A DNA stretch of 64,000 bases, from NCBI GenBank assembly GCA_007258455.2, contig VDFB02193867.1, positions 570,691,328-570,755,327 of the forward strand, read 5' to 3'. The stretch is from Sequoia sempervirens (lineage: Eukaryota > Streptophyta > Pinopsida > Cupressales > Cupressaceae). Of this stretch, positions 23,281-34,893 are shown piece after piece. The notes under the pieces are model-generated. The model saw only the letters and a program-made list of their open reading frames with translations, searched no databases and was not told the DNA's origin. Each line of letters starts with the position of its first letter. The stretch's first letter is position 1. A program made the translations under genes and the position numbers.

Positions 23281-24729
23281 TTGAAATATCCCACCCTTTG
23301 TTGAGATATCTACTACTCTAAGATTCTCCCTGTGAATTGCTTGTAACTTAAGTTCCTTATTTTATGTTTGCTATTGCAAGTTTTGTGCCAAGAAATGCAA
23401 CATAATGCAATAAAATACATAAACCAAATTGCCAGGCAACACACTATGCAGGAAAAGCAATAGACTTTCAATCTGATTTTGATATCCTTTTACAATGAAC
23501 AATATATTTCCAGTTATAGATTAATTTCTTTGCAATGCTTAAACAAAACAAACTCATACCCAGAATCTCAAATACATCAATGCAAGTCTGAGGCTTCAAA
23601 ACAACAATTTTGGAAACCCTCGGAATTAACGCTAGGCACCAAATGTTATATTCTCCACTCCAATAATGCAGCAAATTGATTGCCGATAACCAATCGCTCA
23701 AAATGAAAATAAAAACTGCACATAAGCTAGGCGTCTTAGCCTAGGAACAAAATGCCTCTTCCCAGTACCGTACAGCCTCACAACGACAAGTTTGTATGGC
23801 CTCTATGATGACCCCCACGTGACTGAAATGGTGTGTAATCAGCGATTAATTCTTCACAGCAGATATGCCTTTGATCCTCAATCAATAATCTTCACAAACC
23901 CTTAGAAATTTTGAAAGTAATCTCTCCCAATTAGCACAATGAGACTTCTAATTTAAAGCCTCCAATAACTGCGAACCTCAAATGGTCTTTCACACCGTTA
24001 GAGAGCTCGAATACAAGAGAAGCTATGCTCTCAAAGATCAGAATTGCAGAAAAACCCTTGGTTTCTCCTCCAATGCCAAGCAAGAAAGCCAAGTGCTTAA
24101 GAAATATTCATCAATAATAATTTTCATTTGCTTTTGATGCTTTTTATACCTCCTTGAGATGGCACAACCTCCAATGTGCTTTTAAATCATTAAAATATAT
24201 TATAATGTTTGCTTTTGATTTTACTTTATAATATATTATTACTTGGGTGCCCATTCCAAAATCACTTTATAATTTAACTTTATTTCATTATGACGCCCTT
24301 TATTATAAAGTCAACTTATGTCATTAATATAATCACTTTATAATTAATTATTAATAAAGTATTACTTTATTAATAATTAAAACATCATAACTCCAATAGT
24401 AATCATCGTTTATTGAATTTGACAGTGCCAGGAGGTAATTCACTGAACCCACTACTCACTCAGGTGCCTTACCAAAAATAGTAAGGTTCGCCTCTATCAC
24501 TCAGCTAACTTACTATAAATAGTAAGTGCATCAAAATAGAGCTAGAAACCTCTGATAACGTTGCCTCTAAAAATGTCAAGGGTCTGGAGAGCTTAACACT
24601 GCAAATTGCCACCTAAAGAGATCATTCAATGCCCAAACTAGACCCTCTAACCCACAACACTAGCCTACGAGGGTTAGATGATAGGCTAATCTTGAAAACT
24701 CTGATGCTCACAAAAAAGGGGACATTACA
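23281..24729 (-). repeat. 5' LTR of element B
   Basis: Direct copy of 16023-17473. It carries ttaccaaaaatagtaa (24469-24484), ttactataaatagtaa (24510-24525) and the AGCCTA...TAGGCT stem (24662-24687). Confidence 0.9.
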
Positions 24730-25200
24730 CAAGTAATCAATTGAAGACAATCACTTTTGATTAGTTGGTTGAAAAGTTGGTAGAACATGAGAAGGCCTTT
24801 GGGAGGAAAATTGATAGCATTGATGAAAATGTTTGTCTTGCTCAACAAAAAGACAAGCCTCCTAATAAGAATTTCTCTTCTAGAAGTGGTTGCAATGATC
24901 AAGGAAGAGGTAGAGGTCAATGGCAGAATAGAGATAGAGTGTCTACAAGTGGTAGACACTCCCAACATAACAATCAAAATGATAAATCCCACTTGTATTG
25001 CAAAGGATGTGGTCAAAAAGGCAGCCATGAAGCCCATGAATGGAGACTCTCATGGGATAAGACAGAAAATTATTTCAAAGAAAAAGATAAAACACACTAT
25101 GATGGTAAGGTCTTAGGAACAACCCAATTTGCATTTGGAACCACCTTTGTTGGATTCTCATATAGATTCACTAACCCAAGATGTCCAAGCTCAAGATGAA
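24730..25200 (+). pseudogene. gag: Copia-1 gag, C-terminal part with degenerate zinc knuckle
   Basis: After element B the gag resumes: TFDQLVEKLVEHEKAFGRKI, a basic Gly/Arg-rich stretch (DQGRGRGQWQNRDR) and a knuckle-like YCKGCGQKG. The His and last Cys of the CCHC nucleocapsid motif are lost (HEAHEW instead). Text at 27500-27590 in the outer copia is homologous across the element B insertion point. Confidence 0.75.
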
Positions 25201-25389
25201 CTAACCCAATTTCTAGATCTCCAAGAAGAAACCCCCTCTAATAGTGTTTTCTAATCTTTAGATGAACATGAGATTTCATAAAACTTAGCCAATGATGGAG
25301 CTTCTAGTTAGGAAATGGCAACACATTTGGTCCAACCAAAATCTTTAGAAAAATGGGCAAAGAAAGTTCAAAAAACATTTAAAGATTTG

Positions 25390-27034
25390 AGACGTAACAA
25401 ATTGATAAGATAGGAACAAGAATTTCTTACAAAGCAAGGCATTGGGCTCAATCTAATAATGAAGGTGACTTAGAATCTATTGATGAACTCAATATCACAA
25501 TGGCCTTAGAACCAACTTCCTATAAAGAAGCTAAGAATATTGCAGTGTGTAGGCAAGCTATGCAAAATGAGTATGATGCTCTTTTAGGAAATGGCACTCG
25601 GGAGTTGGTTGATCCTCCACTAGGATGTAAACCTATTGGTTGCAAATGGATCTTTTGAAACAAGTATTAAGTGGATGGTTCACTTGAAAAACATAAAGCC
25701 TAACTTATTGCAAAGGGTTATGCCCAAAAAGAAGGCATAGATTATGATGGAAATTTTGCACCTACAATGAAGTGGACTACCATTTGTGCTTTGTTGGCTC
25801 TCTTGGCACACAATAGATGGAAAGTTAACCAAATGGATGTCAAAATTGCATTTTTGAGTGGTGATATCAAAGAAATAGTATATATGACTCAACCAAAGGA
25901 TATGCAGTCAATGGGCAAGAACACTTGGTATGCAAGCTAATAAAATCATTGTATGGTTCAAAGAAAGCCCCATGAGCCTGGTATAAAAACTCATTGAGCA
26001 CCTCTTGAAGTTGAATTTCAGGCACTTTGAATTTGATAATGCAACTCTTTTTGTCAAAAAGGTTGATAAGATAGTTGTATACCTAGTTGTTTATGTGGAT
26101 GATTTATTTCTAACTAGTAACAATAAACAATATATTAAAACAATGAAAGGAAAATTGAAGCAAGGATTTGAAATGACTGACTTGGGACATCTTCATTACT
26201 ATTTGGGTATTGAGGTGATTCAAAAACCCAAGTATATCTTCCTCACCCAACAAAAATATATTGGTGAATTTCTAAGCAAATTTGGCATGTTTGACAATAA
26301 ACCACTTAGTACCCTATAGACCAAAATTTGAAACTCACACCCAATGAACTTGTAACATTGGTTGATGCAACTAAATACCAACAACTTGTTAGAAATCTGA
26401 TTTATGCAACAACCACATGCCCAAACATTTCTTTTGTTGTTGGAGTTATCTATAGATTTATGCAACAACCTAGATAAATCATTGGTAGAAGCCAAAAGAG
26501 TTCTTTGGTATCTCAAGGGAACTCAAAACTATGGGCTCAAATACAACAAGGCAACATATTTCACTTGGATTGAATATTCAAATTTTTATTATACTAGCAA
26601 CTTGGAAGATGGAACATCTACTTCAGGTTTCCTCATGCATCTAGGGTCTACAACCATTTCTTGGAAACCTAAGAAATAGTTAGTAGTAACACTATCCTCC
26701 ACACAAGTTGAATATATGGCAGCTTCTAAAGCAACTATAGAAATATTATGGCTCCAAAGGATTCTTGAAGATTTGCAAACACACCAAGTTTCACCCCACC
26801 ACTTCTTGTTGACAATATTGCAATCAAATTAGCTAAAAATCTCGTCTTTCATGATCAAACTAAACACATCAACACAAAGTCCCATTTGATTCAACATCAT
26901 GTGAAAGATGCTAGTGTACAACTCAAGCATTGTCCCATTGTAGATCAACTTGTAGATATTTTTACCAAAGCACTTGGATGAGAGAAGTTTGAGAAATTTC
27001 GACGAATGCTTGGTTTGGCTATAACTCCTTTAGA
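25390..27034 (+). pseudogene. pol: Copia-1 reverse transcriptase and RNase H
   Basis: The copia RT begins with EPTSYKEAKNIAVCRQAMQN (25510-25570, the usual ALEDPNW-type entry). It passes through KWIF, GYAQKEGIDYD, FAPTMKW and VNQMDVKIAFLSGD, and reaches the catalytic YVDD at 26092-26103 in VVYVDDLFLTSNN. RNase H follows, with VLWYLKGTQNYGLKY (about 26500) and the SSTQVEYMA block (26697-26720). Several TGA, TAA and TAG stops and frameshifts break it. The integrase domain expected between gag and RT is missing, so this is an internally deleted copy. Confidence 0.9.
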
Positions 27035-27230
27035 TTAAAGGGGGCATGTTAATGTGTTAAGCTTTTGAGAAAATAAATTTAGTTTTGTATAGTTTTTTAG
27101 TTTTACTTTCAATTTTTCCTTTTGGTAGTTAAACTATTTTCTCACTACCTATAAATATGAATGTATTTTTCATTTTAAATCAATACAATTTTATGCCATT
27201 TCTATTCTATTTTTAAATCTTGGCTAGATA
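27035..27230 (+). repeat. Polypurine tract and 3' LTR of copia-1
   Basis: ttaaagggggca (27035-27046) abuts the TG of the LTR at 27047. The LTR aligns with 11599-11779 and ends near ctagata at 27230, followed by the gattg duplication. Confidence 0.85.
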
Positions 27231-27235
27231 GATTG

Positions 27236-27720
27236 ATAGAATCTTTTGTCATAATTAAGGGTGCAACACACCAGGGGAAGCACTCCACAAATTAAAAGAT
27301 CTGTATGATTCCCATTCGAAATTGGAATGCATACAATTGTAGTTGAAGTTGTTCAAACATGAGTTGAAGAATGGTGATGTAATGAGCTTCACTTTTGAAA
27401 TCCAAGAAATCAAGCATGATATTGAAGCTATTGGTGTTAAATTTAATACATATAAATATGTCTACTTTCATAAAAGCTCTTCTTCCCACATATTGAACTT
27501 GCTTGGAGCTATTATAAGCAAGTAACCAACTAAAGACACTTGATTTTGAACAGTCGGTTGAAAAGATGGCTGAAAGAGAAAAAAGCATTTAGAAGAAAAA
27601 CCAAAACCACATAAAGGATATTACTATGCTCATCAAAAGGACAAATCTTTTAATAAGGGTTATCTTTCAAGAATGAAGGAAATGAAAAAAGAAAGAAGGC
27701 TATAGAGGATGAATAGGCAG
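27236..27720 (+). pseudogene. gag: Outer copia gag, C-terminal part
   Basis: Continues the split outer gag: EALHKLKDLYDSHSKLE, LKLFKHELKNGDVMSFTFEIQEIKHD, then a Lys-rich region. It is closely parallel to copia-1 gag (15800-16022 plus 24730-24850), so both elements belong to one family. No further pol sequence of the outer copy was recognised after 27720. Confidence 0.75.
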
Positions 27721-29590
27721 AAATAATTATCAACAACATAAGAAGCAAAATGAGAGACAAAATTGATCTATTTAGTTGTATAAGACTTCCATGCCGCGTT
27801 TTATCCGCTCTTTTGTGCATGCTATGCATGATTTTGATAGTTCATGCACTTTATGTTCGTATTTGTATTGTCTTATTTTAGATTGGAAAGGATCCCTTGT
27901 ATTGAATCTTCTAAGTTTATCTTAAAAAAACCAATGTTCCTCCCAAAAACCTCGTGTTCTTGAGACGAGGATGCTTAGAGACTTGAGGACTTGCGGGCGG
28001 GGGGGGGGTGGAGTAGGGGAGGGGGGCGTTGTCCTCTCGTCGCCCCTCCACCAATGTTGTCATCTCCAAAAATGCTGCCGCGATGTTTGGGGGACTCCTA
28101 GGAGTCCCCTAATCATCTTAGGGACTCCCAAGAATCTTCTCCAACCAAACGACGAAAAAACTTTTTTTTTAAAATATCAATTTTTTTGAACTTCGTGCCC
28201 AAGGCTGAACCCTAATGGCCTATGGGCTCCACCCAAATCCCACAAACTCTATAAAACTACCTCCTATCATTTTCATTCACAAAAACAAATCAACAAGAAG
28301 ATAATAGTGTGAGTGTGAGAGTGAGAATGAAGAGCAAGAGGGTTGAGGAGGAGCAAGAAGAAGAGCAAAAAAAGGAGTAACACCAAGATAATGTTTATTT
28401 CAGTACCATCCCTCTGTCACCACCCTGTTGCCATCCCCATATCAACCCCAAACTTAGGCCCTTGGTCCCCCCATCCCTGAAACTTGTCCACACATCCCTG
28501 CATCCCCCTGTCAGGAAACTCCATGGAACTATGAAAAAATCCATAAATATTATTAAATGAAACATCAATACCACCATGATATTCTTCACTTTGTGATAAA
28601 TGAGACCAAATATTCACTATCTTTTAATGTGGGAAAAAAACACTAAAATGATCTTCATCAAGAGAGTTAGATATACTGCATTACACAAATATATTATTAC
28701 TTGCATTATAAAGTTTAGGTTATGAAACATGTGGCCTCAATTATATGGCATTGCCTCCAAACATTACCATTTTGCAATCTAACGGAAGCACAAGATTTAT
28801 CATGTCTTAATCTTTAGAAGGCTTTCACACTTCATCTTTGTATGGTAAAATTCTCAAAGACAGTTTTCACCTCTAAAGAAAATCAAAAGCTAATCTTAAA
28901 AATACAAATGTTCCTCGGGGATTTTTTGAGTTACCAAGCATAGGGGAAATTTTGGGGAAGGGGAATGGGGACAAAATGTTCCTTCCCCATCCCTGATTTT
29001 TTTTGAACAAAAAGGGACATCCCTGGGATGTCTCCTCAAGGTGGGAGGCATTCCTTAAGCAAGGGACCTCAGGGCAATGTCCTTTTATCACCAATGTCTT
29101 TGGAATGTCTTGTGAATGGTAGGAAATCCCCTGCAGTATTGTAAGATTGGAGTATGAAATTTCATTTCAGTTGAACATTATGCTTTTTGCTTTTAAGGTG
29201 GAGGAAAACAAGTATTAGTGTAGTTATCAAATTGGTACCCTGCTGTCTTGAGCATTAAAGACGGATTTGTAAGAACACTCTCCCCCCTGCCTTTCCCCCC
29301 ACCCCCCATTTTGCCTTGAATTTTTTTGTGCTCAACAATAAAACTTGGCAATGCAAACATAAATTCCTCTCTGCTTTTATACATATGTTTTTTGTGTTTG
29401 AGTGCAATGTAAATGGGTCCTTCTGCTGTGATGACTTTCAGTTTTATGTTTGTTAGATGTTTCTAGCAATAGGTCTTCAATGCTTGTGAATATACTGACA
29501 TTTTAAATGTAAAATTACAATGAAAATGAAAACAAAATGTAACCAGCAACTAGCATTCAGGAAATACCTCAATGTTGGAGTCATACATAG
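27721..29590. other. Unassigned repeat-like region with G/C-rich patches
   Basis: No convincing gene. There is a G-rich tract at 27998-28030 and the perfect 20-bp palindrome GGGGACTCCTAGGAGTCCCC at 28090-28109, followed by tagggactccc. A TATA-like ctataaaac (28248) precedes an A/G-rich leader-like stretch to 28380. C-rich words such as catccccctg occur at 28400-28520, and related gggacatccctggg words at 29010-29030. It could be LTR or hAT-type debris; I could not find borders. Confidence 0.3.
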
Positions 29591-31094
29591 TAATTCATTT
29601 TGTTGCAGCTGAATCAAAGGGAGAGACAATTAGCTCCAGCACTAGAAAGGAAGCTTAATAGCCAATTTATTCAACTTAACTCAATGTAAGGTTGAAAGTA
29701 TCTGAAAGATAATTGATAGATTGATTGATCAGGAAATTACATTAGAATCAGGGGTGGCTGAGCAGCTACACCCTACAATCTTCCCAAAACCCACGTAGAA
29801 CAATCTGAATCTTGTTTGTTTTCCTTCCCTTATACTGTGTGCCCCCTATAAACAGATATTATGCCTCCAAATCAAGGCATTTAGCATCAGGAAAACTCTC
29901 GCCCCACAATTATCATTGTACAGTTGGCTGCAGGTGTACAACCCCTTAAAGAAATACACACTCTACAATTTTCTGCACTTAAGTGTTTCTAATCTGGTTA
30001 CCCATTACACACAATGCCAATTTTAAAATACCCATAAAAATTTAATGTATCACCAAGCAATGAAGATGATGTACGGTGGTAGGAAGTTACTAGCTAGGTA
30101 GTTTGGAATTGTACAGCCAGAATAATTTAAAAACTCAACTTCATTTCTTCCTTGCTCATGCTTGTTTTCAAACTCTCACATTTATATTTAACTCCCAAGG
30201 ATTTATGCAATGAAAGTTCCAAGTGAATAAAATATTTAATCCGCCACTTCCAAAGACCATTGTACGACATTAATCACAAATTCGCTTAAGAACAAAAGTG
30301 TATGAAAATATGGAAACAAATTTAATTAATCAAATTTATCAACCTCTAATAGTACGGCTACCAATGTCAACATGATATATTCAATTTATCATTTAAATCT
30401 AAATATGCCCTTTGTTTGTAATGTACGGCTTACTAGAGTCAGATAAATAGACAACTGAAATAACCCTTAAATTCTTTTGAAATAAAAACCAAATTAAAAC
30501 TTGATAAATGATTTTAAGCACCAACACAATCCCTGTTTGGGACTATAGTGATCAGGAAGGATCTTCCACCTTCGAAGATGATATTCTTCGTGAAGGATTT
30601 CGTTTTCACAAAGTTCTGGAAATTATCCAGCAGCAATACATTCTTCTCCAAAATTTCATGCCTATCCAAAATTGTCCTCTCAATTTGCTTTTATTTTTCT
30701 CATATGTAACTCCCACCTCCTTTCTTGAAATCCTCCATTTTTACTTTTAATTTAATTCCTTTCTTTAAAAAATAATCCTTATTTCACGGAAAAGTGACTT
30801 AATAATTAACTTTTTCACACTTTAGTGACTTAAACTCACATAAAAAATAATTAATTTAAGTTGCCTTTTAATTTTTTTTTTTTTTGACAACTTACAATTA
30901 ATTATTTGATTATTAAATATTTCTTGCTTCAACTGAAAATATGAAAAATACAACTTAGAGATTATATCTAAGGGTGCCAAAATACATAGGAGCTCATCGG
31001 GGACATCATACATTCCCTTTGGTGGTCACCAAGAAAGCCGAAGCTAATTACAATGCTGATGTGACAAAAAATGGGAACATTACAAGATTCATCA
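29591..31094 (-). mobile_element. Probable minus-strand LTR, left border uncertain
   Basis: The right end gggaacattaca (31083-31094) is one base off the standard terminus of this LTR family. Inside are two gtacggct motifs (30353, 30422) and AT-rich words like those of the other LTRs. The left border was not found; 29591 is only the end of the previous region. Nothing coding is seen. Confidence 0.4.
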
Positions 31095-31300
31095 TAAAGG
31101 CTCTGCAAGACCTAATTCTAAATCTGAATACTCAAGAGCTTTTTGAGGCATATGCTTGTGAATCATTTAATCTTATTAAAACCAAATTTGAGGTGAATGC
31201 TATTGACATGCCAAAAGAATGGAAGGAATGCACAGATGGCATATTTGATCATGCAAACCTGTTGTGTCACCTTTTGCAATCTGCACAGGATTGCAAATAG
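31095..31300 (+). pseudogene. Unidentified host-like exon fragment
   Basis: Directly after the LTR terminus the plus strand reads an uninterrupted, compositionally natural stretch with LNLNTQELFEAYACESFNL, EVNAIDMPKEWKEC and FDHANLLCHLLQS, ending at TAG 31298. Mixed helices with buried Leu/Ile and conserved-looking Trp and Cys suggest an exon of a real protein rather than a transposon. I do not recognise it. The upstream part is cut by the LTR. Confidence 0.4.
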
Positions 31301-31660
31301 TGTTATCTAAAGTTTAAACGAAAAGCATTGATGCCACTCCCTTCAACCACTGTGTTTGCATCATAAATGCAATTGGAATTTCACATTGGGTGGGAGAGAA
31401 AAGGTTTTTGCTGCTGCTCCTTCCTTATAGAACAATGCTTAATGAAAGAGGAAGTGCTTAGTAGTGGAAATGCCTGTTGGAGTACTGGAAAGTATGAAAC
31501 AAGTTTGTTATATAAATCAAGGACAATGAAAATAGGTTTGCTTTGCATTTCTATTTCATACTTTTCATCCTCTGAAAATAAATTTTCTATTGAAACTTCA
31601 AATGGAAAATTAAGGTTTGCTCCGCAAACTTGTTTCCTACTTTTAGCACTCCAACAAGCA

Positions 31661-31715
<55 letters not shown>

Positions 31716-32098
31716 CCATCCTCCCGCCATTCTTGGATCTCATGGATAGAAGAAGGAAATGCCAAGAATGAGAAAGGCTGTCACCAAAAATCTGAAGAAG
31801 TGCTTGCCATAGATTATCCCATTATGGTCATCCAAAGAAAGAGGTCTAATTTGCAGATTCATAGGTCCATGTTCCTCTCATAAGAAATTTTGATACAGGA
31901 AAATGGATCGATCAATGATTAGAGCTAAGATGGAATATTGATAGGGCTGAGATGATGTTTCACAATCTTGTTCCCATCATCAAGAGATTGGAAAACAAAT
32001 TTTCAAAGAATGTCATGGTTAATACATAGAGCAAGGCTGTTTGAAATATTGGTCAATAGGATTCAATCCAACATAAGAATTGCCTGTAGTTACTATTA
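31301..32098. other. Intergenic stretch with CT/AT microsatellite
   Basis: No gene seen. It holds (CT)n at 31662-31682 running into (AT)n at 31682-31713, and unremarkable AT-rich sequence on both sides. Confidence 0.6.
31662..31713. repeat. Compound microsatellite (CT)n(AT)n
   Basis: About 10 CT units followed by about 16 AT units, uninterrupted. Confidence 0.95.
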
Positions 32099-32991
32099 TC
32101 TGATTTTTTTGAAAAAATAGAACAAGAAAAGAAAATATTTTTTGCGAAACCAGAAAAGCATGCAAAAATAATAAAGAAGGAGCTAACTTCAATGATAAGG
32201 ATTACAAATATCTTATCCACGGAGGAAGGATTACAAATATCTTATCTGTAGAGGATAAGGATGACAACTCATAGGATAAGATTGACAACTCATAAAGCAA
32301 AAAGGTAAATCTTATCCACAGAGGATAAGGATGACAACTCATAGGAAAAATCTCTAAAGTCAACATGACCTTTTGAGTTTAGGCTCTCAAAATCTATAAA
32401 TAAGAGGCCTATGCTTTGTTGCAAAGGGATGGGAAAAGTTTATTGTGACAAAGTGACATTCAATCCTTGAATTTTTTAGTCAAAATCAAGTCTTTACTTG
32501 TGTAAATTTCTCCATTGATTGCATCTTCAACATTGTTTCACTTTGAAATAATGGTTGATTGTATGCTTTTGATGTAATCTTTTATTGTTTTTCTAGAAAG
32601 CAATCATTGTAGCATTCTCAGTAAATCAAAGATTAGTATTTTTGCCTCTACTTGTTTCAATTTTCTCTGTGTATGAAAGAAAAGTAGATATTATTGTGAG
32701 TTCTATGACTCCTTGATTGTTGTTGTTCTAAGTTTACCTCTGAATTATTGTTGCAAATTACTATGTGAAGCTTTAGATTGAGATTCATAAGTTGTGTTGC
32801 TGAAAGGAAGTAGAAATTTGCTATATTTGGTGCATCACCTTCATTTTCTATTTTAGATTGAGATTATTAGTTCTTTCTTATCTCTTTTCCGAGCAAAGTT
32901 CTTTAGTTAGAGTTAGTTTTTAGGGGATTTACCAAAGGGAAAACCGCCCTTTAATTGGAGGTTGACCTCAAGTTTCGTGAGTCTCGCGTTC
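32099..32991 (+). repeat. 5' LTR of element C
   Basis: Contains two to three units of the ggataaggattacaaatatc type (32196-32350) and a TATA box in aatctataaataagagg (about 32390-32406). Confidence 0.7.
32392..32401 (+). promoter_or_regulatory. TATA box of the element C 5' LTR
   Basis: tctataaataagaggcctatg, followed about 25-35 bp later by a likely start region. The same motif recurs in the 3' LTR at about 35251-35267. Confidence 0.6.
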
Positions 32992-33191
32992 AATATTTGT
33001 CCCCCCATTGCTAGTATTTGGTGTGTATGTCGGTAATTTTTTCCTTTGGAGGCAATACTTTCACACACCTGGCAACTCCAAGTTCAATCTATTGGTTTCA
33101 ATTGGACTAAGTGCTAGTATGTGCTTAAATTTTTACAAAAAATTCAATCCTGACTATTCTTGTTTTAAAAATATTCCAATGAATTTCTAGC

Positions 33192-34491
33192 TTGTTTAAA
33201 TGCTGCATCATGTCATCATTTCATCGAGATGTGTTTTATCATCATCCATTTCATGAAAAGGATACACTTATCACTTCTTGCCAACCATATCACACTAAGC
33301 ATGCAGCTGGTTTTAACCCAAATGCCTTTGCTATACAAAGAGACCAGCATGTTCAATATAATTGTCACGCATCCACCTTTGCTCAATATTCTTGGCAGCC
33401 TTCACATACTTTTAATCAATCTCAAGAAGTCATTTCTATGCCAAACTAGCATTGTTACTTAACTAGCTAGCCCCAAAAGGCTGACAATATGGGGATCGGT
33501 GACATCAAAATCATATTGTTGGGCTTCAATAAGCAATTGGATTATATCAAAAGACAACAAGAATTCAATTTGCAGCAAGAGGAGTCGGCTTACCAAGTCT
33601 ACCAATGCTAACAGGAGAAAGATACACAGAGGAAGCAATATGAGGAGTCTCTTGCAAAAGAGATTTCTGCCAAACAAGAACATATGAAGCTATTACTTGT
33701 CCAAGTACAAAGACTGGAATCTCAACCAACCTCTTGCTTTCCAGATCAATTTCCAAAAGAAGAGACTCCTAAGTACAAGTTTCCAAGCTTCAAGCAAGAT
33801 GAGCCTCTTGAATACTCAAATTAGTTGGGAGAACAAAATAACAACCAAGAAGGGAGTGGTGAGGAAAAAGAGTCTGCATTTTGGTTTGATGAGTTGCCTT
33901 CTTTTGTTGAACAAGATGAAGAAGACATGCTTATACTAACATCAACATCAACACTAGGTTTGGAACAACAAGGAGATACAAGAAATTTTGATAAGGTGTT
34001 GATCTACCAAGAACAAAATGAAAATAGCCTTGTTTTGAAGAATGAACAAATTGATAAAAATGAGGAGAGTACGCTAGAAATTGATGAAGACATTTTCTAC
34101 AGCATCATACAAGACTTCTATTCAAATCTTGATGTCAAGATTTTATCTCTTGAATCAAGAGCAACACAAACTAGAGGAGAAAGCAACTATGTTTCCATTT
34201 GAACAACATGAACCAAATCATTCCAAAGTGTATGCCATTAAAGAAGTGGTCCAAAAAGAGGAAGCCAACAATGAGAGTTTGAAGTTTTTTTGTTCAAGAG
34301 GGTGTCCTATCAGACATTTAGCTAGGATGGAGGCCCACAAAGCATCACAAGTCATGCTTGCACCCAAGCATGAAGTTGCAGTTGGGGAAGAACGCATTCA
34401 GCTTACCTATGCATTTCAAGAGAGTAGTATATATGATAAACATGAAGGGATAGGTGAGTTTTTTTACATCATTCATGAAGCATTTCAGTAG
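33192..34491 (+). pseudogene. Element C gag-like ORF (broken)
   Basis: A reading frame opens near 33192 (MSSFHRDVFYHHPFHEKD), with TAG at about 33447 and 33468, TAA near 33609 and TAG near 33823. It then continues to a TGA near 34199; a second frame carries on to 34491. It encodes a His/Gln-rich N-terminus, a Gln/Lys-rich coiled coil and an acidic Glu/Asp-rich C-terminal part ending GEFFYIIHEAFQ. There is no zinc knuckle or enzymatic motif. It probably occupies the gag position of a TRIM/LARD-like element. Confidence 0.45.
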
Positions 34492-34893
34492 TTTATAGAA
34501 TATCTATTTGTGTTTCATCTCCTCTCAGCGGTTTATGATCATGTAAAGCATCCTATGTTGGTCAGAAAATGAAGTTATTTTGCAAAACCAATTAATGGAT
34601 TTGTTTGAGCATCACTACTGTTGGTTAGTATAGGTTAGGATAGGTGTTCTTTCTTGCTAATAAGTGTTTTTGCACAAGGTTTTAAGTGTCTTTTCCCTAA
34701 GTGCTTTATGCACAAGTTGTTTGTGGCAAGCTCTTTTCAATTGGAGTAGGTTGGTAGCAATGTTTTTGATGAGGCAAAGAGTTTTTTTTTTTTTTAATCC
34801 ATTTGAAGACTCCATTCCCAATGGAAGGATGTAGGTAGTTGGTCAGTTATTTAGCAAGAAAATAACCCCCTTGAGATCATCAAAATGTTACTT

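Larger units (their letters stand above)
16023..24729 (-). mobile_element. Element B, minus-strand non-autonomous LTR retrotransposon carrying a PDS5-like ORF
   Basis: Two direct LTRs of about 1.45 kb (16023-17473 and 23281-24729) agree over their length, about 95% by eye. On the minus strand the order is: 5' LTR, a one-base spacer, TGGTATCAAAGC primer site (23268-23279), one long ORF, polypurine tract ggggagggcggac just before 17473, and 3' LTR. Flanks gaaga and caagt match at only 3 of 5 bases, so the duplication is decayed or lost. No protease, RT or integrase is seen, so it must have been mobilised in trans. A 1,905-bp solo LTR (20160-22064) sits inside the ORF. Confidence 0.85.
11599..27230 (+). 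mobile_element. Copia-1, Ty1/copia element expanded by three nested insertions
   Basis: The 5' LTR (11599-11779, about 180 bp) begins TGTTAATGTATTAATC and is followed at once by TGGTATCAAAGC, a primer binding site matching initiator tRNA-Met. The 3' LTR (27047-27230) begins TGTTAATGTGTTAAGC just after the polypurine tract ttaaagggggca (27035-27046). Flanks aattg (11594-11598) and gattg (27231-27235) are a near-perfect 5-bp target-site duplication. Removing inserts 11820-13775, 14440-15738 and 16023-24729 leaves about 3.65 kb, with gag, RT and RNase H. Protease and integrase are largely deleted around 25120-25400. The element is dead. Confidence 0.85.

Noticed and set aside
27998..28030. G-rich run as a G-quadruplex regulator
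   Set aside because: Run is irregular, in unassigned repeat DNA, with no gene context to support a role.
223..30428. GTACGGCC/GCCGTAC motif recurring in LTRs
   Set aside because: Real recurrence, but with few copies per LTR and no consistent position; not enough to call a separate regulatory site.
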